From positions 1 to 64,000 of the forward strand of contig NZ_JAAIKB010000001.1 of the NCBI RefSeq assembly GCF_011040385.1: a stretch of 64,000 bases of DNA, given 5' to 3'. Under the pieces are notes generated by a model. That model saw only the letters and a list, made by a program, of their open reading frames with translations, did not search any database and was not told where the DNA came from. Positions 15,623 through 26,668 of the stretch are shown here, in pieces; position 1 is the stretch's first letter, and each line of letters opens with the position of its first letter. The stretch is from Falsiroseomonas algicola. GTDB taxonomy: Bacteria > Pseudomonadota > Alphaproteobacteria > Acetobacterales > Acetobacteraceae. The position numbers and the translations under genes are program-made.

Positions 15623-16663
15623 TCAGCCGGGGCAGCGATACCGCGTCACGCCATCCGCCCCCGCTTCCCGCAGCAGTCGTCCGCGCGCCACCAGCCAGTT
15701 CAGATGCGCCAGCCCCTCGCCGATGACGAAGAGAATCTGGTCCAGGTCGTAGTCGCGCTGGAACATCAGCCGCGCCGCCTCATAGGCCGTGCGCGGCTGC
15801 ACGCAGATCGCCTCCAGCAGCGCCAGCCGTTCGGCGTGATGCGCGGCCAGCACCTTGATCCGTTCGTGCAGCCCGAAGAAGGGATCGCCGTGGGAGGGCA
15901 GGACGAGCGTGTCCTCCGGCAGCGCCAGCAGCCGATGGTTGCTGTCGAGGAAATCCGCGAGGGGATCGGCCTCCGGCTCCGGCGGGAAGACGCCGACATA
16001 GGGGGAGATGCGCGGCAGCACCTGGTCGGCCGCGATCAGCACGCCGGCGTCGCGGCCATGCAGCAGCATCATCTCCGGCGCATGGCCGCGCCCGACATGC
16101 AGCGTCCAGTCCGCATCGCCCACGCGCAGCACCTGCCCCGCGGCGATGCGCCGGTGGCGGAGCGGCAGCGGCACCACATCCGGCCGGTAGAAGGGCCGCC
16201 GCCCCAGCACGTGCCGCAGATACTCGGGCGGCGCACCCGCCTGCTGCCCCAGCGCGGCCTGCTCCGTGATCAGGGATGCCGGGTCCTCCAGCAGCAGCAG
16301 CCGCGCCTGCAGGTATTCGCTGCGCGCCATCAGCAGCGGCGCATCCCAGCGGTCGCAGATCCAGCCCGCCAGGCCGACATGGTCGGCATGGAAATGCGTG
16401 ACCAGCACGCGGGTGACGGGAAGCCCCTCCAGGTATTCCGCGAAGATGGAATCCCAGGCGAGGCGCGTCGCGGGCCGGTTGATGCCCGCATCCACCAGCA
16501 GCCAACCCGCGCCGTCGCGCAGCAGCCAGCAGTTCACATGCCAGGGCGGCCCTTCCAGTGGCATGCGGATCCAGAGCAGCCCGGGCCGGATCGCCACCGC
16601 CTGGCCAGGGCCGGGCGCCTCGGGAATCCCGGCCCGCGTCGCGTCGCCGTCGGAAATGGTCAT
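15623..16663 (-). CDS. MBL-fold metallo-hydrolase
   Basis: 346 residues with the zinc-binding motif HFHADH (90-95), upstream Asp in LLVDAGINRP, downstream His in GRGHAPEM, Asp in AADQVL and a late His in PSHGDP: the complete ligand set of the glyoxalase II/beta-lactamase fold. A C-terminal winged-helix-like tail of about 80 residues follows, as in LACTB2-type or RNA/thioester hydrolase relatives. No operon partner; 105 bp separate it from the ctaG-like gene downstream. Confidence 0.85.
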   Translation of the reverse strand: MTISDGDATRAGIPEAPGPGQAVAIRPGLLWIRMPLEGPPWHVNCWLLRDGAGWLLVDAGINRPATRLAWDSIFAEYLEGLPVTRVLVTHFHADHVGLAGWICDRWDAPLLMARSEYLQARLLLLEDPASLITEQAALGQQAGAPPEYLRHVLGRRPFYRPDVVPLPLRHRRIAAGQVLRVGDADWTLHVGRGHAPEMMLLHGRDAGVLIAADQVLPRISPYVGVFPPEPEADPLADFLDSNHRLLALPEDTLVLPSHGDPFFGLHERIKVLAAHHAERLALLEAICVQPRTAYEAARLMFQRDYDLDQILFVIGEGLAHLNWLVARGRLLREAGADGVTRYRCPG

Positions 16664-16960
16664 GCCCCTTCGATGCGAACCACCTGCCTACATCCCAGGC
16701 AGCCGGGCGGCCATCCCGGCTGTCATCGATCGGTCCCGCCAGCGCCTTCTCCCGGGTCCGCTTCAACACCTGCCGGTAGCCTGCGGGCTTCCCACTGTTT
16801 CAGTCACATGCGCCCTTGCGTCGCGCGCCGCGCCCCTCCATGAATGCAGGCAGCGCACGGCGGGCATGCGCCGGGGGCATCGCGATCGGGTTACCGGTCG
16901 GGCACCCTCGGAGCCTCACGACCTTTCCGGCGCGACAGGGGCAATGGGAGGCGTTCGAGG
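16664..16960. other. Divergent intergenic region between MBL hydrolase and liv operon
   Basis: About 300 bp holding both divergent promoters. I see no confident -35/-10 pair. Two inverted repeats overlap at the left end: CTGCCT/AGGCAG at 16684-16702 and CAGCCGGG/CCCGGCTG at 16700-16722 (8-bp arms, 7-base loop). GGGAGG near 16946 is the ribosome site of the GTG-started livG-like gene. Confidence 0.5.
16700..16722. repeat. Inverted repeat, 8-bp arms
   Basis: CAGCCGGG at 16700-16707 and CCCGGCTG at 16715-16722 can form a hairpin with a seven-base loop. It sits in the leader side of the MBL hydrolase (minus) and about 240 bp ahead of the liv operon (plus). It could be an operator or a chance GC-rich hairpin. 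Confidence 0.35.
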
Positions 16961-17737
16961 GTGTCCGACACGATCCTCGAGACCGAGGGGATGACGAAGG
17001 AGTTCCGCGGCTTCGTCGCGGTCAGCGACGTGCGGCTGCAGGTCAAGCGCGGCACGATCCACGGACTCATCGGCCCCAACGGCGCGGGCAAGACCACCTG
17101 CTTCAACCTGCTGACCAAGTTCCTGCCGGTGACGCGCGGGAAGATCAGCTACGAAGGCCGGGACATCACCAACCTGAAGCCGGCCGACATCGCGCGGCTC
17201 GGCCTGGTGCGGTCCTTCCAGATCTCGGCGGTCTTCCCCCACCTGACGGTGCTGGAGAATGTCCGCCTGGCGTTGCAGCGCGCGCGCGGCAATTCCTTCG
17301 ATTTCTGGCGTCCGGAATCGCTGCTGAAGCAGTACGACTCGCGCGCCATGGAACTGCTGGAGGATGTCGGCCTCACGGGCTACGCCCGCCACAATGCGGG
17401 CGAGCTTCCCTATGGCCGCAAGCGGGCGCTGGAGATCGCGACGACGCTGGCGCTCGAGCCCACCATGATGCTGCTCGACGAACCGACGGCCGGCATGACG
17501 CATGACGACGTCGATCGCATCGTCACCCTGGTGAAGCGCGTGGCGGCCGGGCGCACCGTGCTGCTGGTGGAGCACAATCTGAAGGTCGTGGAAGGGCTCT
17601 GCGACACCATCACCGTGCTGGCCCGCGGCGCCGTGCTGGCGCAGGGGGACTACGCCACGGTGTCGCGCAACCCCGAAGTCCAGGCCGCCTATCTCGGCAC
17701 CGATCCCGGCATCGCGGGGAGCACGCAGCATGGCTGA
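16961..17737 (+). CDS. Branched-chain amino-acid type ABC transporter ATP-binding protein, LivG type
   Basis: 258-residue ATPase with Walker A GPNGAGKTT, Walker B MMLLDEPTAGM and switch His in LVEHNL; the signature region reads LPYGRKRALEIATTL, the divergent LivG-type form. The GTG at 16961 is chosen because GGGAGG is about nine bases upstream and the family normally begins there; the in-frame ATG at 16844 would add 39 low-quality residues. First gene of livGFKHM, and it overlaps livF by 8 bp. Confidence 0.9.
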   Translation: MSDTILETEGMTKEFRGFVAVSDVRLQVKRGTIHGLIGPNGAGKTTCFNLLTKFLPVTRGKISYEGRDITNLKPADIARLGLVRSFQISAVFPHLTVLENVRLALQRARGNSFDFWRPESLLKQYDSRAMELLEDVGLTGYARHNAGELPYGRKRALEIATTLALEPTMMLLDEPTAGMTHDDVDRIVTLVKRVAAGRTVLLVEHNLKVVEGLCDTITVLARGAVLAQGDYATVSRNPEVQAAYLGTDPGIAGSTQHG

Positions 17738-18470
17738 GGCGATGACCATGGACCGCCCCGCCGCGACGGGCGCTTCCATGCTGGAGGTGCGGAACCTCGA
17801 GGCCTGGTACGGCGAAAGCCATGTCCTGCACGGGATGAACATCGACATCCGGCAGGGCGAGGTCGTTACGCTGCTCGGCCGCAACGGCGCGGGCAAGACC
17901 TCCACGCTCCGCGCCATCATGGGGCTCACGGGCCGCCGCTCGGGCTCGATCAGGTTCGAGGGCCAGGAGACCATCGGCCTTCGCCCCGACCTCATCGCCC
18001 GCGCCGGCATCGCCTATTGCCCGGAGGAGCGCGGCATCTTCGCCTCGCTCGACGTGACGGAGAATTTGATGCTGCCGCCGGTGATCGCGCCGGGCGGCCT
18101 CAGCATCGAGGAGATCTACACCCTCTTCCCCAACCTCAAGGAACGCGCGCGCAGCCAGGGCACCAAGCTCTCGGGCGGCGAACAGCAGATGCTCGCCATC
18201 GCGCGCATCCTGCGGACGGGCGCGCGGCTGCTGCTGCTGGACGAGCCGTCCGAAGGGCTCGCCCCCGTCATCGTCCAGCAGATCGGCGCCATGATCCGCA
18301 ACATCAAGCAGCGCGGCTTCACCGTGCTGCTGGTGGAGCAGAATTTCCGGTTCGCGCAGACCGTCGCGGACCGGCACTATGTCGTCGAACACGGGCGTGT
18401 CGTGGACGAGGTGGCGAACCATGAGCTCACCGCCAGCCTCGACCGCCTGCACGAATACCTGGGCGTCTGA
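17730..18470 (+). CDS. Branched-chain amino-acid type ABC transporter ATP-binding protein, LivF type
   Basis: 246-residue ATPase with Walker A GRNGAGKTS, signature LSGGEQQML, Walker B LLLLDEPSEGLAP and switch His replaced by Gln in LVEQNF, as is usual for LivF. It forms the ATPase pair with the preceding protein at the inner membrane and overlaps it by 8 bp. Confidence 0.92.
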   Translation: MAEAMTMDRPAATGASMLEVRNLEAWYGESHVLHGMNIDIRQGEVVTLLGRNGAGKTSTLRAIMGLTGRRSGSIRFEGQETIGLRPDLIARAGIAYCPEERGIFASLDVTENLMLPPVIAPGGLSIEEIYTLFPNLKERARSQGTKLSGGEQQMLAIARILRTGARLLLLDEPSEGLAPVIVQQIGAMIRNIKQRGFTVLLVEQNFRFAQTVADRHYVVEHGRVVDEVANHELTASLDRLHEYLGV

Positions 18471-18516
18471 CAAGCCCAGCGGCCGGATCCATCGGACATC
18501 CTCGGAGGAAGCAGCA

Positions 18517-19767
18517 ATGAGCCTTGACCGCCGTTCCGTCATCAAGGGCGCCCTGGGCGCCGCGACCCTGCCCGCGCTGGGCGGGCTGCCCTATCGCAGC
18601 GCCCGCGCGCAGGCGGCCAACACCATCCGCATCGGCGTGCTGAACGACCAGTCCGGCCTCTATCGCGACATCTCCGGCCCGGGCTCCACCCACGCCGTGC
18701 AGATGGCGGTGCGCGAATCCGGCATCACCCAGCGCGGCATCAATGTGGAGGTCGTGCAGGCGGACCACCAGAACCGCCCGGATGTCGGCTCCACCGTCGC
18801 GCGCCAGTGGTATGACCAGAACGGCATCGACGTGATCGTCGACGTGCCGACCTCCTCCGTCGCGCTGGCCGTCAGCACCATCACGCGGGAGAAGAACAAG
18901 CTCTTCATCAATTCCGGCGCCGCGACCTCCGACCTCACCGGCCCCGCCTGCTCCCCCAACACCATCCACTGGACCTACGACACCTACATGCTCGGCAAGG
19001 GCACGGGTGGCGCGATGGTGGCGGCCGGCGGGCGCACCTGGTTCTTCATCACGGCGGACTACGCCTTCGGCCATGCGCTGGAGCGTGACACGACCGCCTT
19101 CGTCAACGCCGCCGGCGGCCGCGTGCTGGGCGGCGTCCGCACGCCCTTCCCGGGCACGACGGACTTCTCCTCCTTCCTCCAGCAGGCGCAGCGGTCGCGC
19201 GCCAACGTCATCGGCCTGGCCAATGCGGGCGGCGACACGATCAACTCCATCAAGCAGGCGGCGGAATTCCGCATCACCCGCGGCGGCACCAAGCTCGCGG
19301 GCCTGCTGGTCTTCGTCACCGACGTGCACTCGCTCGGCCTCGAAGTGGCGCAGGGCCTGGTGGTGACGGAAAGCTTCTACTGGGACCTCAACGACCGCAC
19401 CCGCGCCTTCACGCAGCGCCTCGGCCAGATGCCGGGCAACCTCCGCCCCTCCATGGTGCAGGCGGGCTGCTACTCCGGCGTGCTGCACTACCTGAAGGCG
19501 GTGGCGGAGATGGGTGTCGCGGCCGCCAAGGCCTCCGGCGCCGAAGCCGCTACCCGCATGAAGGCGATGCCCACCAGCGACGACGCCTTCGGGGAGGGCA
19601 CCATCCGCGCCGATGGCCGCAAGATCCACCCGGCCTACCTGTTCGAGGTGAAGACCCCGGCCGAAAGCCGCGGCGCCTGGGACTACTACAAGCTGATCTC
19701 GACGATCCCGGCGAATGAGGCCTTCCGCCCGCTGACGGAAGCCGCCTGTCCGCTGGTCCGTTCCTGA
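18517..19767 (+). CDS. Branched-chain amino-acid type ABC transporter substrate-binding protein (Peripla_BP_6)
   Basis: 416-residue binding protein with a twin-arginine leader (Arg 5-6, RRSVIKGALG) and cleavage region SARAQAA. The mature N terminus IRIGVLNDQSGLYRDISGPG is typical of the LivK-like Peripla_BP_6 family. GGAGGA at 18502-18507 fixes the ATG at 18517. The ligand could be an amino acid, amide, urea or aromatic acid; it is not readable from sequence. A strong hairpin follows 11 bp after the stop. Confidence 0.9.
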   Translation: MSLDRRSVIKGALGAATLPALGGLPYRSARAQAANTIRIGVLNDQSGLYRDISGPGSTHAVQMAVRESGITQRGINVEVVQADHQNRPDVGSTVARQWYDQNGIDVIVDVPTSSVALAVSTITREKNKLFINSGAATSDLTGPACSPNTIHWTYDTYMLGKGTGGAMVAAGGRTWFFITADYAFGHALERDTTAFVNAAGGRVLGGVRTPFPGTTDFSSFLQQAQRSRANVIGLANAGGDTINSIKQAAEFRITRGGTKLAGLLVFVTDVHSLGLEVAQGLVVTESFYWDLNDRTRAFTQRLGQMPGNLRPSMVQAGCYSGVLHYLKAVAEMGVAAAKASGAEAATRMKAMPTSDDAFGEGTIRADGRKIHPAYLFEVKTPAESRGAWDYYKLISTIPANEAFRPLTEAACPLVRS

Positions 19768-19777
19768 TCCTGCCCGC

Positions 19778-19803
19778 GCCCCGGGGGTGACAACCCCCGG
19801 GGC
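19778..19803 (+). terminator. Perfect 11-bp hairpin between binding protein and permease genes
   Basis: GCCCCGGGGGT (19778-19788) and ACCCCCGGGGC (19793-19803) are exact complements around the loop GACA. No T tract follows. In a binding-protein/permease operon such a hairpin usually protects the upstream message or works as a partial terminator, giving more binding protein than permease. Confidence 0.7.
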
Positions 19804-19840
19804 CTCCTGACCGACCACCCAAGCGGGGCGCTGCTGCGGT

Positions 19841-20725
19841 ATGGAAGACCTGCTGTTCGAGATCCAACTGGCCCTGCCGCAGGTCATCCTCGGCGTGATC
19901 AACGGCGCCTTCTATGCGCTGCTGTCGCTCGGCCTCGCCGTCATCTTCGGCATGCTCAACGTCATCAACTTCGCCCATGGCGCGCAGTTCACGCTGGGCG
20001 CCTTCGTGGCGTGGATGCTGCTCTCCTGGCTCGGCATCGGCTACTGGCCGGCGCTGATCCTGGCGCCGCTGATCGTGGGTGCGATCGGCGTCGCGATGGA
20101 ACGGGCCATGATCTCCCGATTGTATCGCATCGACCATCTCTACGGCCTGCTGCTCACCTTCGGCTGCGCGCTGGTGATCGAGGGCGTGCTGCGCAACAAT
20201 TTCGGCTCCTCCGGCCAGCGCTACGCGCCGCCGCGGGAATTCGGCGCGCTCGACCTCGAACTCGGCGACTTCTTCCTGCCGGGCTATCGCGTCTGGGTGC
20301 TGATCGCCGCCACCACCGTCTGCCTGGCCACCTGGCTCGTCATCGAGAAGACGAAGGTCGGCAGCTACCTCCGCGCCGCGACGGAACGCCCGCAGCTGGT
20401 GCAGGCCTTCGGCATCAACGTCCCCCTGATGATGACGCTGACCTATGGCGCCGGCGTGGCGCTGGCCGCCTTCGCCGGCGTGCTGGCCGCGCCGATCTAT
20501 TCCGTCAGCCCCGCCATGGGCGCCAACTTCATCATCACCGTCTTCGCCGTCGTGGTCATCGGCGGCATGGGCTCCATCGCGGGCTCCATCGTCACGGGCT
20601 TCATGCTCGGCCTGATCCAGGGCATCACGGAGGTGTTCTGGCCCGAGGCCTCGCAGACCGTCGTCTTCGTCATCATGGCCATCGTGCTGCTGACGCGGCC
20701 GGCCGGCCTGTTCGGGAGGGCCTGA
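19841..20725 (+). CDS. Branched-chain amino-acid type ABC transporter permease, LivH type
   Basis: 294-residue polytopic permease with the LivH hallmarks NGAFYALLSLGLAVIFGMLN near the N terminus, NFAHGA, and a C-terminal VVVIGGMGSIAGSIVTGF segment. It is 73 bp after the binding-protein gene with the hairpin in between, and immediately before livM. Confidence 0.93.
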   Translation: MEDLLFEIQLALPQVILGVINGAFYALLSLGLAVIFGMLNVINFAHGAQFTLGAFVAWMLLSWLGIGYWPALILAPLIVGAIGVAMERAMISRLYRIDHLYGLLLTFGCALVIEGVLRNNFGSSGQRYAPPREFGALDLELGDFFLPGYRVWVLIAATTVCLATWLVIEKTKVGSYLRAATERPQLVQAFGINVPLMMTLTYGAGVALAAFAGVLAAPIYSVSPAMGANFIITVFAVVVIGGMGSIAGSIVTGFMLGLIQGITEVFWPEASQTVVFVIMAIVLLTRPAGLFGRA

Positions 20726-20727
20726 TC

Positions 20728-21723
20728 ATGGCCGAGGGCAGCATCGCCACCGCATCCCCCGGCGCGCCCCCCGCGACCGATGAGGCTACCTTCTTCGGCT
20801 TCACCCGCCCCCAGGCGGCGGCCTTCCTGGCGCTGGTCGTCATCGTCCTGGCCAGCCCCTTCGTCGTCTATCCCTTCTTCCTGATGAAGCTGCTCTGCTT
20901 CGCGCTCTTCGCCTGCGCCTTCAACCTGCTGATCGGCTATGTCGGGCTGCTGAGCTTCGGCCACGCCGCCTATTTCGGCATGGGCGCCTATGTCAGCGGC
21001 TATGCCGCCAAGGCCTGGGGCGTCACGCCCGAAGTGGCCATCCTGCTCGGCGCCGCGACGGGCGCGCTGCTCGGCATCCCCTTCGGCTGGCTCGCCATCC
21101 GCCGCACCGGCATCTACTTCGCCATGATCACGCTGGCGCTCGCGCAGATGGTCTATTTCTTCTGCGTCCAGGCGCCCTTCACGGGCGGCGAGGACGGCAT
21201 CCAGGCCATCCCGCGCGGGCATCTCTTCGGCATCTTCGACCTGAGCAGCGACTTCGCCATGTACTGGGTGGTGGCCGGCGTCTTCCTGGGCGGCTTCCTG
21301 CTGATCCACCGCGTGGTGCATTCGCCCTTCGGCCAGGTGCTGAAGGCGATCCGGGACAATGAGCCGCGCGCCATCTCGCTGGGCTACCGCACCGACGACT
21401 ACAAGCTGATGGCCTTCGTGCTCTCCGCCGGCCTGGCCGGCCTGGCCGGCGCGGTGAAGGCGCTCGCCATGCGGATCGCGACCCTGACCGATGTCCTCTG
21501 GACGATGTCGGGAGAGGTCGTGCTGATGTCGCTGGTCGGTGGCCTCGGCACCATCTTCGGCCCGGTCGCGGGCGCCGCCGCCATCGTCACCATGCAGACC
21601 TACCTGGCGGAATTCGGCGCCTGGGTGCTGGTGATCCAGGGCGTCATCTTCATCGCCGCCGTGCTGGCCTTCCGCCGCGGCATCGTGGGGGAGATCGGGA
21701 ACCTGCTGCGGGTCAAGCTGTAG
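20728..21723 (+). CDS. Branched-chain amino-acid type ABC transporter permease, LivM type
   Basis: 331-residue permease with about ten helices, the motif LLIGYVGLLSFGHAAYFGMGA, the conserved loop AIRDNEPRAISLGY and C-terminal GGLGTIFGPVAGA. The ATG at 20728 lies two bases after the livH stop, with GGGAGGG upstream. It closes the operon. Confidence 0.93.
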   Translation: MAEGSIATASPGAPPATDEATFFGFTRPQAAAFLALVVIVLASPFVVYPFFLMKLLCFALFACAFNLLIGYVGLLSFGHAAYFGMGAYVSGYAAKAWGVTPEVAILLGAATGALLGIPFGWLAIRRTGIYFAMITLALAQMVYFFCVQAPFTGGEDGIQAIPRGHLFGIFDLSSDFAMYWVVAGVFLGGFLLIHRVVHSPFGQVLKAIRDNEPRAISLGYRTDDYKLMAFVLSAGLAGLAGAVKALAMRIATLTDVLWTMSGEVVLMSLVGGLGTIFGPVAGAAAIVTMQTYLAEFGAWVLVIQGVIFIAAVLAFRRGIVGEIGNLLRVKL

Positions 21724-21729
21724 GTTCTG

Positions 21730-21743
21730 TCACTTTACAGTGA
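21730..21743. repeat. Short inverted repeat
   Basis: TCACT (21730-21734) and AGTGA (21739-21743) flank TTAC, six bases after the livM stop. It is AT-richer than its surroundings and may be part of a promoter or operator for the chemotaxis gene downstream; the arms are too short for a confident terminator. Confidence 0.3.
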
Positions 21744-21767
21744 TGGTTAAGGGTTTCGGCATCAACC

Positions 21768-21791
21768 TGCACCCCGGTCCCCTGGGGTGCA
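21768..21791 (+). promoter_or_regulatory. Hairpin over the ribosome-binding region of a chemotaxis receptor gene
   Basis: TGCACCCC (21768-21775) and GGGGTGCA (21784-21791) are exact 8-bp complements with an eight-base loop. The right arm contains the only purine-rich Shine-Dalgarno candidate (GGGG) before the ATG at 21796, and a GTG at 21787. Folding would hide the ribosome site. Confidence 0.45.
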
Positions 21792-21795
21792 CATC

Positions 21796-23775
21796 ATGCC
21801 GCGACTCTTCCGGACGCTTGCCGCGCGGATCCAGATCGTCCTGGTGCTGCTGTCGCTCTGCGGCGTCGGCGGCGGCGTCGCCGCGCTCTACATCGTCACG
21901 GACTACAATGACGATGTGGAGGAGATGGAAGTCGCCCTGGCCCGCGCGCGCCTGACCGCGCAGCTCGATGGCCAGGTCTATGCCGTGGTGATGGAAAGCC
22001 GCGGTCTCTACCTCTCGAAGGACATGGCGGAGGTCAACCGCTTCGGCGCCGGTCTCCGCCGGCATCTCGCTTCCATCGACCGCCACCTGCGGGAGCTGGA
22101 AGCGAAGACCCCGCCCGGCGATCCCACCGTGCTGCAGGTCGCCGCATCGCTGCGCGACTTCATGCGCTTCCGGGAGGAGATGGTCCGCGTCGCCCAGGCC
22201 GAGGGCGCCGCCGGCGCCGACCGGATGGGCAACAACGAGGTCAACCGCGCCAACCGCACCGCCGTGAACCGCGCGCTGGATGCCGCGACGCAGCGCTTCA
22301 TGGCGGAAGCCGATGCCCTGACGGCGGAGATCAAGGCGCATGGCAGCACGCTCGGCCTGACGGCGCTGATGGCGATCGGCGGGCTCTCCGCCCTCGGCGG
22401 CCTGCTCGCGATCCTGCTGCTGCGCCGCCAGGTCATCCGCCCGCTCTCCCGCCTCACCGCCGCGATGGGCGACATCGCGGAAGGCCGGCTCGACATGGCC
22501 GTGCCGGAGACGGCGCGCGCGGACGAGGTCGGCGCCATGGCCGCGGCGCTGGAGGTGCTGAAGCGGCGAAGCCAGGACGCCGTCCGCCTGCATGCCGAAC
22601 AGGACGCCATCCGCGAAGCCGCCCATGCCGCGGAGACCCGCTCGCTTCGTGCCATGGCGGACCGGGTGGAGGCGGAGGCCCGCACCGCCGCGGAGGCGAT
22701 GGGCCACCAGGTCACCCGGGTCGCCGCCGATGCGGAGGCCATGAGCGCCCAGGCCGCCACCGCCGCGACCGCCACCGCGGATGTCGGCGCCGCCGCCCGC
22801 GCCGTGCTGGAGAACGCCGAGAACGGCGCCGCCGCGACCGAGCAGATGACCGCCAGCATCCGCAGCATCGCGACCGAAGTCGGCGCCGCCGCCGCGGCCA
22901 CGAGCCGCGCGGTGCGGGAGACGGAGGCCGGCAGCCAGGCCATCGCCGGGCTGCAGCAGGCGGTGGCGCGCATCGGCGACGTGGCGCGGCTGATCGGCGA
23001 CATCGCCGGCCAGACCAACCTCCTCGCGCTCAATGCCACGATCGAGGCCGCGCGCGCCGGGGAGGCCGGCAAGGGCTTCGCCGTGGTGGCGTCGGAGGTG
23101 AAGGCGCTGGCCAGCCAGACCGCCCGCAGCACGGAGGAGATCGCCCGCCACATCCAGGAGGTCGGCACCGCGACGGAAGCCGCCGTCGGCGCCGTGCAGG
23201 CGACGCTCGGCACCATCGCCGAACTCGACCGCATCGCGGGCAGCATCGCGGCCGCCATGACGCAGCAGCAGGGCGCCGCCACCGACATCGCCCGCACCGT
23301 CGCCGGCACCGCGACGGCGGCGCGGGAGATGACGGGCCGCATCGCCTCGGTCGGCGAGGCGAGCCGCGAGGTCGGCGATCGCGCCGCCGCGGTCAACGGC
23401 GCGGCCGCCAGCGTGGCCGATGGCATGGCCGCGATGCGGCGCGCCCTGGTGCAGGCGGTGCGCGGATCGACCGATCAGGTGGACCGCCGCGGCGCGCCAC
23501 GCCTGTCCACCGACCTGCCCGCGGTGCTGCGCGCCGATGGGCATGTCCACGCCGTGCGGGTGGACAGCATCGCGGAGGGTGGCGCCGCGCTGTCCAAGGC
23601 GCCCGCGCTGCGCGGCGGCACGGCGGTGACCCTCGACCTGCCCGCGCTTGGCCGAACGCTGGCCGCGCAGGTGCTGGGGGAGCAGGACGGGCAGCTCCGT
23701 CTCGCTTTCGACCAGCCGCTGGAGCCGGCGGCGCTGCGCGACCTGACGGGCGAAAGGTCCAGACAGGCCGCCTGA
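21796..23775 (+). CDS. Methyl-accepting chemotaxis protein with C-terminal PilZ-like domain
   Basis: About 659 residues. A helix at 10-32, a periplasmic sensor region of about 140 residues and a second helix (about 172-197) are followed by HAMP (to about 250) and the MCP signalling hairpin with [18 protein letters not shown] (about 405-425). After the signalling domain, from about residue 564, a PilZ-like unit begins with RRGAPR (the RxxxR c-di-GMP motif). Its second motif reads DSIAEGG, where the usual D/N-x-S-x-x-G has Ile at the Ser position. A GTG at 21787 is an alternative start. No che genes are nearby, so this is an orphan receptor. Confidence 0.85.
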   Translation: MPRLFRTLAARIQIVLVLLSLCGVGGGVAALYIVTDYNDDVEEMEVALARARLTAQLDGQVYAVVMESRGLYLSKDMAEVNRFGAGLRRHLASIDRHLRELEAKTPPGDPTVLQVAASLRDFMRFREEMVRVAQAEGAAGADRMGNNEVNRANRTAVNRALDAATQRFMAEADALTAEIKAHGSTLGLTALMAIGGLSALGGLLAILLLRRQVIRPLSRLTAAMGDIAEGRLDMAVPETARADEVGAMAAALEVLKRRSQDAVRLHAEQDAIREAAHAAETRSLRAMADRVEAEARTAAEAMGHQVTRVAADAEAMSAQAATAATATADVGAAARAVLENAENGAAATEQMTASIRSIATEVGAAAAATSRAVRETEAGSQAIAGLQQAVARIGDVARLIGDIAGQTNLLALNATIEAARAGEAGKGFAVVASEVKALASQTARSTEEIARHIQEVGTATEAAVGAVQATLGTIAELDRIAGSIAAAMTQQQGAATDIARTVAGTATAAREMTGRIASVGEASREVGDRAAAVNGAAASVADGMAAMRRALVQAVRGSTDQVDRRGAPRLSTDLPAVLRADGHVHAVRVDSIAEGGAALSKAPALRGGTAVTLDLPALGRTLAAQVLGEQDGQLRLAFDQPLEPAALRDLTGERSRQAA

Positions 23776-23901
23776 TCGCGGCCGGCATTGCCGCCGGCCC
23801 AGGCAGTCTGGCCGGCGCTTGGGCAGATTCCTGCCCCGTGGCGCGCCAAGACGCTGGGATGCAGGCTTGCTTCCACGCAAGTCTGTGTCACATGACCCCC
23901 C

Positions 23902-24608
23902 ATGACCTGGTCCATCCTTGCGCGAGACGCGGCGACGGGCGAACTCGGCGTCGCCGTCGCCAGCCGCTTCCTGGCCGTCGGCGCCCTTTGCCCGCGGGTC
24001 GAGGGCGGCGTCGGCGCCGCCGCCACCCAGGCCCTGGTGAACCCCTTCATCGCGCCCCGCGCGCTAGAAGGGCTGAAGGCGGGGCAGGGGCCTGAGAGGG
24101 CGCTGGCCGACCTGATCGAGGCCGATGCCGGAAGCGCCACGCGCCAGGCCCATGTGCTGGCCGCCGATGGCCGCAGCGCGCGGCACACCGGCGCCGATTG
24201 CGTCGGCTGGTGCGGCCATGTCTCGGGCCCGGACGTCTCCGTCGCCGGCAACATGCTGGCCGGCCCGCAGGTGATCGAGGCGACGCGCGACGCCTTCCTG
24301 GGCAGCGCGGGCCTGCCGCTGGCCGAACGCCTGATGCTGGCCATGGAAGCCGGGGAGGCCGCCGGCGGCGACAAGCGCGGGCGGCAATCCGTCGCGCTCC
24401 AGATCGCCTCGGACGGCCCGATCCCCGACCTCGACCTGCGGGTCGATGACCATGCGGACCCGCTGGCGGAGCTGCGGCGCATCTACCGGGTCTGGCACGG
24501 CTATACCCGCCATTTCCGGCGCTTCCTGCCGGGCGTCGACCACCCCGGCGTCTTCGACCGCGCCGTCATCCAGGCGGCGATCGCCGCGGCGCAGGCGGAG
24601 ACCGAGTG

Positions 24609-24609
<1 letters not shown>
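23902..24609 (+). CDS. DUF1028 domain protein
   Basis: 235 residues starting [21 protein letters not shown], the hallmark of DUF1028, a family with an N-terminal-nucleophile-hydrolase-like fold and unknown substrate. The whole protein is this one domain, ending with a tail of about 60 residues rich in basic and aromatic residues ([17 protein letters not shown]). It heads a peptide ABC operon and overlaps the first ATPase gene (TGATG), so a role in handling the imported peptide or amide is inferred. Confidence 0.85.

Positions 24610-26664
<2,055 letters not shown>

Positions 26665-26668
<4 letters not shown>

Noticed and set aside
21730-23880. Long minus-strand open frame across the first MCP gene
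   Set aside because: No recognisable motif and low-complexity Arg/Gly/His composition; the plus-strand MCP explains the region fully.
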